From the NCBI GenBank assembly GCA_023249645.1, contig JAHFCF010000005.1:88837-152836 (forward strand): 64,000 nucleotides of DNA. The letters are read 5' to 3'. Position 1 is the first letter of the stretch. Each line of letters opens with the position of its first letter. A program made the position numbers and the translations under genes. The notes under the pieces are model-generated. The model was given only the letters and a program-made list of their open reading frames with translations, was not told the DNA's origin and ran no database searches. Below, one piece after another: positions 33,392 through 41,870 of the stretch. Source of the DNA: Elusimicrobiota bacterium (GTDB taxonomy: Bacteria > Elusimicrobiota > Elusimicrobia > UBA1565 > UBA9628).

Positions 33392-33854
33392 ACAGGCGCG
33401 AGAATTTTTGGAATCCCTGGCAGCCGGACGCTTGGAGCCCAAGCAGGCGGCGGAGGTTCAGGCGCACGTCAAGGGCTGTGCTGCTTGCGGCAGGGAGTTG
33501 CAATGGATCGAGGCGCTCAAAACATCGGTCCGCTCCGTACCTAGACCTGCCATGCCCGCTGACCTGCGTGCTGATCTTCTGCGTTTGGCCGGTCAGCCGA
33601 GGGGCTGGCGGAGTTGGTTTGGGGAACGCTTCTCTTGGCAGATGACCGCAGGGGTCGGTTTTGCTTTTGCCGCTGCCGCGGCGTTCTTGGTTTTTCGGAA
33701 TTCCTTGTCCGGGCCTCGAGAGGAGATCGCGCTCAGCGATGTCCTGGCCGCGCACAATCGCTATGAGCTCACCATGCCCGCGGCTGACCGCGAGGCCATC
33801 TATTCAGATCTGAGTAAACAATTGGCCCAAGGGGGTCCTTCTGATGAAAATTAA
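33381..33854 (+). CDS. Zinc-finger anti-sigma factor, membrane-bound
   Basis: 157 residues. N-terminal ZAS motif MHCEQAREFL...VQAHVKGCAACGREL (His-x3-Cys-x2-Cys), one membrane helix (about 88-108, TAGVGFAFAAAAAFLVF), and a periplasmic C-terminal domain. Binds and holds the sigma factor at the membrane until released. Overlaps the sigma gene by 11 bp and the next gene by 11 bp. Confidence 0.9.
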   Translation: MHCEQAREFLESLAAGRLEPKQAAEVQAHVKGCAACGRELQWIEALKTSVRSVPRPAMPADLRADLLRLAGQPRGWRSWFGERFSWQMTAGVGFAFAAAAAFLVFRNSLSGPREEIALSDVLAAHNRYELTMPAADREAIYSDLSKQLAQGGPSDEN

Positions 33855-34827
33855 TATTATTTTATCAGTACTTTTTTTATCATCCCCGGTCTGGGGTCAA
33901 GGGCCAGACGCTTGGGATGTTCTGCGCGAGAGCTTGGAGACTCCCTCCGTGGGTTACGAAGCCGAGCTCACGGTCACTCCCCCAGGCCGCCAGATGTCCG
34001 TGCGATTCTCCCCTCCCGGACTTTATCGAAGGGAGCTTTTGAATCCCTCGGGGCAGGTCGAGAAGCTGGTGGTCGACGACGGCAAGACCGAATGGATCTA
34101 TGATTCGGCCCAACGCAAGGCATGGCAGGGCGAGTCCGCCGACCCCATCTTCAAGCGTTTGGGGCCGGATGAGGAGTTCGACCAGCTCCAGGAGAATTAT
34201 GAGCTCAGTCTCTCACCCGGCGGTTTGGTGGCTGGCAGGCCTTGCTGGAAATTGGAATTGAGAAAGCGCGAAGGACAGGTCCTGGCCCGGCGATTGTGGA
34301 TCGACAAAGCTAAATCCCTCATCCTGAAAAGCGAGACTTTCAGGCCGGACGGGTCCTTAAAGGAATCTGTGCTCTTCACGCGATTGAAATTTGTGGCCAA
34401 GCAGGATGCGGCAAAGTTCGTGTTTTCTCCCCCTCCCGGCACTGCCGTGGTCCAACGCGCTGCGCCGGATTATCTGGCCTTGGACGAGGCCAAGACCGCA
34501 GGACTTAAGCCGCAACTGCCCGCATGGCTTCCCTCGGGCTATGTTTTTGAGAGTCTTGACGTCATGGCCAAGGGCAAAAGCCGCATCCTGCATTGCCGCT
34601 TCTCTGACGGTTTGAGCGCGATTTCTCTTTTCGAAGGGTCCAGTCGCATGCGTCTCAATTTCGGCAAGAGCCAGAAACAACGCGTCAAGCTAGCCATCGG
34701 GCGCGGCACTCTTACCGAGACTGCTGAAGGGAACGTCCTTTCATGGACCTTTGGTGGCAGGCGCTTCATCCTGGTCGGTGCTGTATCCGCGTCCACTTTG
34801 CAAAAGATGGCGGAGTCAGTGAAATGA
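33844..34827 (+). CDS. RseB/MucB-like periplasmic sensor (LolA-like fold)
   Basis: 327 residues with signal peptide to about VWGQG. Residues 20-190 have the LolA/RseB pattern (SYEAELTVTPPG-like start, LYRRELLNPSGQVEKLVVDDGKTEWIYD, KLELRKREGQVLARRLWID), 200-327 the RseB C-terminal domain (LPAWLPSGYVFESLDV, LSWTFGGRRFILVGAVSASTLQKMAESVK). In E. coli RseB shields RseA from proteolysis until envelope lipids or misfolded OMPs are sensed. Placement after the anti-sigma gene fits that role exactly. Confidence 0.85.
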   Translation: MKINIILSVLFLSSPVWGQGPDAWDVLRESLETPSVGYEAELTVTPPGRQMSVRFSPPGLYRRELLNPSGQVEKLVVDDGKTEWIYDSAQRKAWQGESADPIFKRLGPDEEFDQLQENYELSLSPGGLVAGRPCWKLELRKREGQVLARRLWIDKAKSLILKSETFRPDGSLKESVLFTRLKFVAKQDAAKFVFSPPPGTAVVQRAAPDYLALDEAKTAGLKPQLPAWLPSGYVFESLDVMAKGKSRILHCRFSDGLSAISLFEGSSRMRLNFGKSQKQRVKLAIGRGTLTETAEGNVLSWTFGGRRFILVGAVSASTLQKMAESVK

Positions 34828-35537
34828 ACGAGGTCGCTCCAGTCTCCTACTCTCAGCCGGTGCACAGGCAGGTCCTTCTGCGCGACCTGCACCCGGTGGA
34901 GAGGCCGCGCGAGAGGTTGGGGCGCTGCGGCGCCGAGGCCTTGAGCGATCAGGAGCTCGTGGCCCTGCTTCTGGGCACCGGCTATAGCGGCCGCGGAGTC
35001 ATGGATCTAGCTGCGGCTCTTTTGGAGGGTTTCCCCAACGGACTATCCAGCGCCGACTTCGCGGCTCTTTGCCGGGTCAAGGGCGTGGGGCCTGCCCGCG
35101 CCGCGGCGCTGGTTGCGGCTTTCGAGCTGGCCCGCCGATCCGCCAAGCCGGATTCTCGTCCCTGCCTCGACACGCCGGCGCGGGTCAGCGAGGCTGTGCC
35201 TCTGGTCGTGCGAGAGAGCCGCAAGGAGCATCTCTTGGCGTTCTATCTGAACGCCCGCAGCCAGCTCATCTTCCAGGAGACGGTCTCCATCGGCACGCTC
35301 TCCGCGAGCCTCGTGCATCCGCGCGAGGTCTTCTCTCCGGCCGTGGCGCATTCGGCTGCGGCAGTCGTGGTCGCGCACAACCATCCTTCGGGTGATTGCT
35401 CTCCGTCAGCGGACGACCGAGACACGACCCGGCGTCTGGTGCGCGCGGGAGAGCTTCTGGGCATCCCCCTCCTCGACCACATCATCGTGGCCGGAGACCG
35501 GTTCTTCAGTTTCCGCGAGCGCGGGCTTCTGAGTTAG
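34824..35537 (+). CDS. radC: RadC/JAB-domain protein
   Basis: 237 residues from ATG at 34824 (ATGA overlap with the RseB gene). N-terminal HhH part (ALSDQELVALLLGTGYSGRGVMDLA, CRVKGVGPARAAAL) and C-terminal JAB/MPN domain with HNHPSGDCSPSADD and a Glu in VHPREVF, a metalloprotease/metal-binding site. Once thought to act in DNA repair; role still unclear, linked to competence and mobile DNA. Being last in an ECF operon makes it stress-induced. Confidence 0.92.
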   Translation: MNEVAPVSYSQPVHRQVLLRDLHPVERPRERLGRCGAEALSDQELVALLLGTGYSGRGVMDLAAALLEGFPNGLSSADFAALCRVKGVGPARAAALVAAFELARRSAKPDSRPCLDTPARVSEAVPLVVRESRKEHLLAFYLNARSQLIFQETVSIGTLSASLVHPREVFSPAVAHSAAAVVVAHNHPSGDCSPSADDRDTTRRLVRAGELLGIPLLDHIIVAGDRFFSFRERGLLS

Positions 35538-35544
35538 CGAGCTT

Positions 35545-37626
35545 CTACTTTTTTAAATTTTCCGCGGTCACGTAATTGGGCGCGATGTCGACAGGCAGAT
35601 CCTTCAGTTTGTCCAATATCGCCCGAACGGCTGGACGGATCACGCCTCGTTCGGCCAGCAGTTTTTCCGCTGCCGCCCTGTCGCCATGGCCTTCGATGAT
35701 AAGGAGTTGCGCCGTAAGATCGCGCACGGCATCCTTGATCTTTGCGCGGTCAACGCTGAAAGTCCCATCCTTATTCACCACAACGGCTCCCTGATCCAGA
35801 AAGGTATTGAGCTGAAGCGCCTGACCCTTGCCGTGGGCTTCATGGAGGCCGAAGCGCATGGTGCGGAAGGAGGAGGCCAAGAAGGTGACGTACATCGTCT
35901 TCTCCATGCTCCGGGGCAGCGCGCCCTTGTCAATGAGCTGCTGGAGCGCCCAGAGTCCGGAAATGTCGGCCTTGGCCTCTTCAATGGCCGAGTAGGAATT
36001 CTGAAGTTCTCGGCGCACGTTCGTCTTTTGGCCATTGACGATGATCTCATGGGGACCCAGGCCGTGCATGAGTTCATGCATGAGGATATGCGTGAAGAAG
36101 GCATCGAAGCTGACCAGCGGCTGATCCGACGCGCTCAGGGCGATCTTCGAGATGGGCACAAGCGTCTTGTCGAACTTTGCTATTTGCACGTTTTTAAGCA
36201 AGACGCGTTTGGAGCCTTTTTCTTGGATCACTCGGTCGTCGTTGGGCAGATTGAATGCGGCTGTCTGCACGCCATGGTCGGCGTCTCCGGCGTTGAAGAC
36301 GACATTGACCACTCTGATGGGAGCCATGGAGCCGAGTTTGGGGTTCTTCATAGCATCGGGAATGGGAAGATCGTTTTCCAGTTCTTGAAGATGAGCGGAG
36401 AACTGCTGGAGCTTGGCGCTCCCCACATCGTCACGCACGGCGATATCCGCTTCAAAAGCCGCTTTATAGTTGAACCATTGGTCCTGGTAGACTTCGTAAG
36501 GTCCGATGGTGGGCTCCAGGGAGGCATCCAGGTCCATCCACGCCACTTCGCTGGCATAGTAGTCGTCATTCATAAAAGCCTTCGCGCGCGCCCGGAGGAA
36601 TCCTTGGAGCGTCGGTTGGGCGCTCAGCGCTGCAGCTTCGTTGAGCAGGCCGGCGGCCTCTTGGAGTTCCGCCTTGTATTCCTCCGAGTATGGGATAAGC
36701 TGGAACTGGCCATGGCCGTCACGGCGCACCGTCGTGTAGAAACCGCGCGCCCGCTCCTGCTCGGCCGCCGGTAGAGTCTTGATCCAAGCCTCGACCTCCG
36801 CTTTCGTGGCGTCATCCGGGTAGAAATTGGCCTGCGGAGGTTTTTGCGCGGGCGCGCCGGGGACGAAAGCCTTATTATTGTCCAGGCTGTCCCACGGTCC
36901 CCTGTTCCTCGTGAAATAGGCCAGGCGCAAGGCGCCCCAAGGCGTCTGATCTTTCATGAGTTCAGCCTGAAGCTTCTCATTGCCGCTCCAAACCTGCCGC
37001 AAGAAGATCGTGTTCATGATCTTGGCCGCTTCGATGATCCGGATCAGGGCTTGTCTTTCGTTGCTGGGAAGCTCTGAAATGTCAGCGGAAATATCCACGG
37101 GGGCGTATCGGTTGATCATCATTTTCAGGTCGCGTTGATCGGGGAGACCGTCGCTTGGGACTGCGATCGGTTTGCCGCCGGTGGGCGTCGGCACATCCGC
37201 GGGCGATCCGGCCTGGCTCGCTGCGAGGCCGAAGGCGCGGGCGTTGCGTTGGCTTTCCTCCTCGGCGGTTCCCTTCCCGTCGTCTTTGCCGTTGGATGCG
37301 ACCGTCATGGCAGCCTGCAGCTGCCCAGCAGCAGTTACGAGGCGGGGATTCGAATCTGGGGGCTTGACCAGGGCAGCGCCGACCGGGAGTGGCCTGCCCG
37401 ACATGGCTGGGTCCTGCATGGGAATGCCCTCCAGGGTTTGCGGCTGCACAGGGTCTGCGCCGGCGGAGGGATTGATGGCCGAGATTGCCGTCTCCAGCGG
37501 GGGGATGGGGGGTATGCCCTGCGCATTGGCTGAGCCAGGCTGGCGCACCACTGGCTTGCCGGTCCCGGCGGCAAAGGACGGGAGGGCGATCGCGCCGAAA
37601 AGGACCATTAAAATCCGTGTGTTCAT
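35545..37626 (-). CDS. Secreted M49-like (dipeptidyl-peptidase III-like) metallopeptidase
   Basis: 693 residues with signal peptide (MVLFGAIALPSFAAG) and a Pro/Ala-rich low-complexity N-terminus to about 180. Zinc motif FTHILMHELMHGLGPHE (about 515) has HExxH, with the family pattern HELxxGxGP, and a downstream Glu in SAIEEAKADISGLWAL. DPP III removes dipeptides from peptide N-termini; most are cytosolic, so a secreted form with a long linker is less common. GGGGGAG before the ATG supports the start. Confidence 0.83.
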   Translation of the reverse strand: MNTRILMVLFGAIALPSFAAGTGKPVVRQPGSANAQGIPPIPPLETAISAINPSAGADPVQPQTLEGIPMQDPAMSGRPLPVGAALVKPPDSNPRLVTAAGQLQAAMTVASNGKDDGKGTAEEESQRNARAFGLAASQAGSPADVPTPTGGKPIAVPSDGLPDQRDLKMMINRYAPVDISADISELPSNERQALIRIIEAAKIMNTIFLRQVWSGNEKLQAELMKDQTPWGALRLAYFTRNRGPWDSLDNNKAFVPGAPAQKPPQANFYPDDATKAEVEAWIKTLPAAEQERARGFYTTVRRDGHGQFQLIPYSEEYKAELQEAAGLLNEAAALSAQPTLQGFLRARAKAFMNDDYYASEVAWMDLDASLEPTIGPYEVYQDQWFNYKAAFEADIAVRDDVGSAKLQQFSAHLQELENDLPIPDAMKNPKLGSMAPIRVVNVVFNAGDADHGVQTAAFNLPNDDRVIQEKGSKRVLLKNVQIAKFDKTLVPISKIALSASDQPLVSFDAFFTHILMHELMHGLGPHEIIVNGQKTNVRRELQNSYSAIEEAKADISGLWALQQLIDKGALPRSMEKTMYVTFLASSFRTMRFGLHEAHGKGQALQLNTFLDQGAVVVNKDGTFSVDRAKIKDAVRDLTAQLLIIEGHGDRAAAEKLLAERGVIRPAVRAILDKLKDLPVDIAPNYVTAENLKK

Positions 37627-37689
37627 CAGTCTCCCCCTCGCTTTGAAATAGTATACCTTGTTAGCTGTGAACTTTGGGAGGGCTGAAGA

Positions 37690-37965
37690 TCAGTCTCGCT
37701 TGTCGGCGAATCTGCCAGCTACATATTTATGGATGACGCTGGCCATCAAAGTTTGATAGGGGATGCCTTCTTCCAGGGCTTTGTGCTGCATCCCCTCTAG
37801 ATCTTGGGGTGAGATCCTGATGTTGACACGGCTGCTTTTTTGCATGGCATCGCGGACGTACGACTGATACCGTCGGACTTCCGCCTTTCGGTTCGTCACT
37901 GATTTCCATTCGCCCCGCGCGTAGGATCGGGCTATTCTTCTCTCTTCGTTGTTTAAGTTGCTCAT
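37690..37965 (-). CDS. BrnA/CopG-like antitoxin
   Basis: 91 residues, RVNIRISPQDLEGMQHKALEEGIPYQTLMASVIHKYVAGR is a ribbon-helix-helix pattern typical of CopG-like antitoxins. Starts one base after the toxin stop; GGAGG lies in the toxin 3' end. Binds the operator in the promoter spacer (38257-38267) and the toxin. Confidence 0.82.
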   Translation of the reverse strand: MSNLNNEERRIARSYARGEWKSVTNRKAEVRRYQSYVRDAMQKSSRVNIRISPQDLEGMQHKALEEGIPYQTLMASVIHKYVAGRFADKRD

Positions 37966-37966
37966 G

Positions 37967-38242
37967 TCAGCCTCCTCCCAGATACCGTCTCGTCGCCTGC
38001 CTGTTTGGGATAATGGTCTTTAAGAATATCTCGCTTTCTGTTTCCACAAAAGGCACAAGATACGCATAACCGCCAATTTCCAGGATGAAGATCCTCTGAT
38101 TTGGGTACCTTTCTTCATTTTTATGATCGATGATGTCCAAAACCTCGCCGGCTTCGATTTTCAAAGCGACCAGCTCGAATCCGACATGCCGATTCGTCTT
38201 CAACCATTCATTTTTATCGCTATCCCAGCGAACGTTTTTCAT
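37967..38242 (-). CDS. BrnT-like toxin
   Basis: 91 residues from ATG at 38242. DKNEWLKTNRHVGFELVALKIEAGEVLDIIDHKNEERYPNQRIFILEIGGYAYLVPFVETESEIFLKTIIPNRQATRRYL follows the BrnT/RelE-fold pattern with KTIIP-R-AT. Ribonuclease toxin expected. Promoter with TTGACA-17-TATACT just upstream; leader about 2 nt if used. A GTG at 38260 overlaps the -10 and is unlikely as start. Confidence 0.84.
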   Translation of the reverse strand: MKNVRWDSDKNEWLKTNRHVGFELVALKIEAGEVLDIIDHKNEERYPNQRIFILEIGGYAYLVPFVETESEIFLKTIIPNRQATRRYLGGG

Positions 38243-38250
38243 CCGCTTTA

Positions 38251-38279
38251 AGTATAACACATTGTGTGCCTTTTGTCAA
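38251..38279 (-). promoter_or_regulatory. Promoter and operator of the BrnT/BrnA operon
   Basis: Minus strand TTGACA (38279-38274), 17 bp, TATACT (38256-38251). Inside the spacer is the palindrome ACACA-T-TGTGT (38257-38267), a good operator for a ribbon-helix-helix antitoxin. Confidence 0.75.
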
Positions 38280-38343
38280 CGCATGGAAAATATAGAAAAG
38301 TCAAACGGCGTGGCATCCTGGAATTGGTAGAATATCTCCAGCC

Positions 38344-39462
38344 ATGCCCCTGCCGCGTCCCCTGTCGCATTCCTCGATCTCCATGTACGGGGAATGCCCC
38401 CAGCGCTACAAGTTCAAGTACGTGGACAATCTCCCGGAAAAACCCAAGTACTTCTTCTCGTTCGGCCGCAGCATGCACGAGACCCTCGAATTCTTCTACG
38501 GCGTCAAGACCTTGCCCCCCCCGTCCCTGGAGGAGATGCTGAGCTTCTACAAGGAGCACTGGATCTCGGAGGGCTATCGGGACCAGGACCAGGAAGCGGA
38601 GTATTTCCAGAACGGCAAGGCGATCCTCGCGAGCTACTACCGCCGGCACATCGCGACCTTCAGCATCCCCTGTTTCGTGGAGTATGACTTTAAGATGGAC
38701 GTGGACGGCGTCCCGGTCACGGGGAAGGTCGACCGCATCGACCGCCTGCCGGACGGCAAGCTCTGCGTGCTCGACTACAAGACGGGCAAGGCCCTGGCCG
38801 CGGGCCGGGTCCTCGAGGATTCCCAGCTGACCATGTACCAGCTGGCCTGCGAGACGCTTCTGGGCTCGGAGGTCGGACGGCTGGTCTTCTATCATCTGCC
38901 CACGCATCGCGAGTATGCCGCCGGGCGCAGGCCCCAGGCTCTCGTGGATGATCTGCGTTCGCGCATCCAAAAGACAGCCGAATCCATCGAGCTGGGGCGC
39001 TTTGATCCCAAGCCCGCGGAGAGGATCTGTCACTGGTGCGATTATCGGGCGATCTGCCCGGTCTTCACGGGCAAGATGCCGAGCGAGGCCGATGAGCTCG
39101 CCTCCCTCATCGACAAGTACGGCGAGCTGGAATCGCGGCTGACGCAGGAGAATCAGGACGCCGCCAAGCTCAAGGCCGCCATCCTTGACATCCTCCGGCG
39201 CAAAGGCTATGTCCGGGCCTTCGGCGCGCGCTACGAGGTCCAGCGCACGGGCGCGGAGAAATTCGACTTTCCGACGGCCAACAAGAAGAAGGTCCTGCAC
39301 GCGCTCAAGGATGCCGGCCTCTACGAAAAAGTGCTCGCTCCCTCCGCGCCCCTCATCGGCAAGCTCCTCAGCGATCCCTCGACCGACCCGGAGCTTGGCG
39401 CCGCCTTGAAGGAGCTCGGCTGCCGCGTCGAGCTTTCGGAATTGAAGATAACGCCTTTATAG
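38344..39462 (+). CDS. RecB/Cas4-like Fe-S PD-(D/E)XK nuclease
   Basis: 372 residues. LSHSSISMYGECPQRYKFKYV with first Cys, GRSMHETLEF, GKVDRIDRLPDG, VLDYKTGKA (catalytic D-x-K) and QLTMYQLACE, then CHWCDYRAICP with three more Cys for an Fe-S cluster. Same plan as AddB/RecB C-terminal nuclease and Cas4. About 110 extra C-terminal residues form a charged helical domain. Single-gene copy; likely DNA end processing. A TAGAAT ends 10 bp before the ATG. Confidence 0.88.
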   Translation: MPLPRPLSHSSISMYGECPQRYKFKYVDNLPEKPKYFFSFGRSMHETLEFFYGVKTLPPPSLEEMLSFYKEHWISEGYRDQDQEAEYFQNGKAILASYYRRHIATFSIPCFVEYDFKMDVDGVPVTGKVDRIDRLPDGKLCVLDYKTGKALAAGRVLEDSQLTMYQLACETLLGSEVGRLVFYHLPTHREYAAGRRPQALVDDLRSRIQKTAESIELGRFDPKPAERICHWCDYRAICPVFTGKMPSEADELASLIDKYGELESRLTQENQDAAKLKAAILDILRRKGYVRAFGARYEVQRTGAEKFDFPTANKKKVLHALKDAGLYEKVLAPSAPLIGKLLSDPSTDPELGAALKELGCRVELSELKITPL

Positions 39463-39473
39463 TTGTTATAGTT

Positions 39474-39500
39474 GGGGTCAGGTCTTGACTTTTGACTGAG
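39474..39500 (+). repeat. REP type B, copy 5, with decayed inverted arm
   Basis: Plus-orientation type B REP (TTGACTTTTGACTGA). Directly followed by GTCAAAAATCCAAAG, a worn inverse arm. It encodes the C-terminus (QSKVKT) and stop of the minus-strand HAD gene. Confidence 0.85.
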
Positions 39501-40125
39501 TCAAAAATCCAAAGCCCTGCACTTCTTGGTCTGCTTTTGAAAGGTCCTGCTCCTCATTAAAGCCTGTACGCAAGCCGATGCAGGTCATGCCCGCGGCTTT
39601 AGCTGATCGGACGCCGAGAGAAGAATCTTCGATGGCAAGGCAGTCTTGCGGCTTGACTTCGAGTTTGCGCGCGGCGAGAAGGTAGATGTCTGGGGCTGGC
39701 TTGGTGCGGCGCACATCATCGGCAGTGACGATCACGGTGAAGTCCGAACGCAGGCGGAAGCGCTTGAGGACCATGTCCACCCAGTTTTTCGGCGAGCAGG
39801 AGGCCAGAGCCAGGGGGATCTCGCGGCGACGAGCTGCTGCGATGAATCGGCGCAGATCCGGCGTCAGGCTGACGCGAGAAGAGTAGATTTCCTCAGCCAG
39901 CTTGTCCGAACGTTCTGAGAATTTCTTGAGCGTCATTTTAAGGCCGTATTCGCGCACCAGCAGGCGGTAGGCATCGGACACTCCCATGCCGACGGCCCGG
40001 TAGTGGTCCTTTTTTGCCCACTTCCCCACCAAGGCACGCATGAACGAACCCTCGGCAAGCATCCACTGGTGTTCGCTGTCAACGACGACACCGTCCATGT
40101 CCAGGATGACGGCGCGCAGGGCCAT
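39478..40125 (-). CDS. HAD-family phosphatase, subfamily IA
   Basis: 215 residues from ATG at 40125; an upstream TTG at 40134 lies in the REP. Nucleophile motif VILDMDGVVVDSE, Ser motif LALASCSPKN (about 104-113), Lys and the acidic pair AIEDSSLGVRSA. beta-phosphoglucomutase-like. Exactly bracketed by inverted REPs (39474-39500 and 40127-40152), the reverse of which supplies its C-terminus. May be carried as a passenger. Confidence 0.87.
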   Translation of the reverse strand: MALRAVILDMDGVVVDSEHQWMLAEGSFMRALVGKWAKKDHYRAVGMGVSDAYRLLVREYGLKMTLKKFSERSDKLAEEIYSSRVSLTPDLRRFIAAARRREIPLALASCSPKNWVDMVLKRFRLRSDFTVIVTADDVRRTKPAPDIYLLAARKLEVKPQDCLAIEDSSLGVRSAKAAGMTCIGLRTGFNEEQDLSKADQEVQGFGFLTQSKVKT

Positions 40126-40126
40126 C

Positions 40127-40152
40127 TCAGTCAAAAGTCAAGACCTGACCCC
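40127..40152 (-). repeat. REP type B, copy 6
   Basis: Minus orientation. Encodes the C-terminal GSGLDF and stop of the ABC exporter and abuts the HAD start codon. Confidence 0.85.
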
Positions 40153-41870
40153 AATTGCTGGTAGCGGTAGAGGGTGGAGTAGATGCCGCTTTGGGCCAGG
40201 AGTTCGGCGTGGGTCCCCGACTCGGCAATCGAGCCTTGGTGGATGACGATGATGCGATGCGCATTCTTCAAAGTCGCCAGGCGGTGCGCGATGATGAGGA
40301 CCGTGCGGCCGGGGTAGAGGCGCTCCAGGGCCAGCTGCACGCTCCGTTCGCTGGCCGTGTCGAGATTCGATGTGGCTTCGTCGAGGAGCAGGAGCGAGGG
40401 GTTCTTCAGCACGGCCCGCGCAATCGCGATGCGCTGGCGCTGGCCGCCGGAGAGGCGCAAACCCCGGTCGCCCAAGGGCGTCTTGAGTCCGGCGGGAAGG
40501 TGGCCGACGAATTCCGTGGCGTCGGCGACCTGGAGCGCGGCGCGGATCTGATCTTCCGAGGCCTTGGATCGGCCCACGGCCACGTTGCCTGCCAGGTCGT
40601 CGTTGAAAAGGATCGTGTCCTGCGTGACCAAGCCCACGTGCCGGCGTACGGAGTCGCTCGAATAGTCGCGCAGGTTCCTGCCGTCGATGAGGATGCGGCC
40701 CTCCACCGGGTCGAAGAGCCTCAAGAGAAGATGCACGAGCGTGGTCTTTCCCGAGCCGCTGGGGCCTGCCACGGCCACGACCTCGCCGGCCTTGATGCGC
40801 AGGCTCACGTGGCGCAGGGCCCAGTGCTCCCGGCCGGGATATTTGAAGGAGACGTCGTCGAACTCGATCGTGTCTTGGAGCCCCGTGAAGGACACGGCGC
40901 CTGCTTTTTCCATCACGGTAGGCTTTTCGTCCAAGATCGCGAAGATGCGGTCCGCCGCGGCCAGGGCCAGCTGAAAGGAGGCGTTGGTCTGGGAAAGGTT
41001 CTTGACCGGCGAGTAGGCCATGAAGAAGCTTCCCAGGAAGGTGAAGAAGTCGCCGGGGGTCATGGTCCCCCGGAATATCTCCTGGCCGGCCTTCAAGACG
41101 ACGCAGGCCAAGATCAGGCTTCCCAAGAACTCCATCAAGGGGCCGGACAAGGCCGTGGCCCTGAAATACTGCATCATCTGATCGAAGAAGGCGGAGCTCT
41201 CCGCGTTGAACTTGGCCGTGGCATCCGCTTCATAGTTGAAGGCTTTGACCACGAGCATGCCCTGCAGGCTCTCCTGGAAACGGTGGTAGATCTCGCCCAT
41301 GACCTCCTGACTCTTGCGGCTGGCTTTTCTCAGTTTCTTGCCCAGCACCGCCAGGACCGCGCCGGCCATGGGAATGGCCAGGATCGCGATCAAGGCGAAG
41401 CGCCAGTTGATGAAGAACATGACGCCCAGAAGCACGATCACGGTCAGCGAGTCGCGGACCATGTAAAGAGGGATGAACTGCAAGCCGGATTGGAGGTTGG
41501 TCAGGTCGTTGGTCAGGCGTGAGAGGATCTCCCCGCTCTTGGATCTCCAGAAGAAATCCATGGAGAGGGTGTGCAGATGCACGAAGAGCTCCTCGCGCAG
41601 GGTCTTGGTGATGCGCTGGCCGATGTAGCTCATGAGGTAGCTCTGGATGTAGGTCAGGACCAGCTTGAGCAAGAAGATGGCGGGGATCAGCGCCACCACG
41701 CCCACCAGGAGGCGGGGGTCCTTCTTCTCGAAGATGGAGTTGATCGCGGGCTTCAAGACCCAGACCGTGGCGCCGTTCAAGAGCGCCACGGCGGTCATGA
41801 CCGCGGCGGCCTGCGCGAACCGGCGGCGATGCTGGAGGAGGTAGGGCTTGAGGCGCTTGAGCGACTGCAT
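40131..41870 (-). CDS. MsbA-like ABC exporter
   Basis: 579 residues: six membrane helices (about 17-290) and one ATPase domain with Walker A GPSGSGKTT, Q loop, signature LSGGQRQRIAIARA, Walker B LLLLDEAT, and H loop IAHR. Half-transporter that would dimerise; MsbA/LptA-type lipid or drug export. Stop/start overlap with the aminotransferase. C-terminal GSGLDF comes from a REP. Confidence 0.92.
   Translation of the reverse strand: MQSLKRLKPYLLQHRRRFAQAAAVMTAVALLNGATVWVLKPAINSIFEKKDPRLLVGVVALIPAIFLLKLVLTYIQSYLMSYIGQRITKTLREELFVHLHTLSMDFFWRSKSGEILSRLTNDLTNLQSGLQFIPLYMVRDSLTVIVLLGVMFFINWRFALIAILAIPMAGAVLAVLGKKLRKASRKSQEVMGEIYHRFQESLQGMLVVKAFNYEADATAKFNAESSAFFDQMMQYFRATALSGPLMEFLGSLILACVVLKAGQEIFRGTMTPGDFFTFLGSFFMAYSPVKNLSQTNASFQLALAAADRIFAILDEKPTVMEKAGAVSFTGLQDTIEFDDVSFKYPGREHWALRHVSLRIKAGEVVAVAGPSGSGKTTLVHLLLRLFDPVEGRILIDGRNLRDYSSDSVRRHVGLVTQDTILFNDDLAGNVAVGRSKASEDQIRAALQVADATEFVGHLPAGLKTPLGDRGLRLSGGQRQRIAIARAVLKNPSLLLLDEATSNLDTASERSVQLALERLYPGRTVLIIAHRLATLKNAHRIIVIHQGSIAESGTHAELLAQSGIYSTLYRYQQLGSGLDF

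Noticed and set aside
35686..36774. 362-codon open frame on the plus strand across the M49 gene
   Set aside because: Antisense to a well-supported peptidase gene; no start signal and biased composition.
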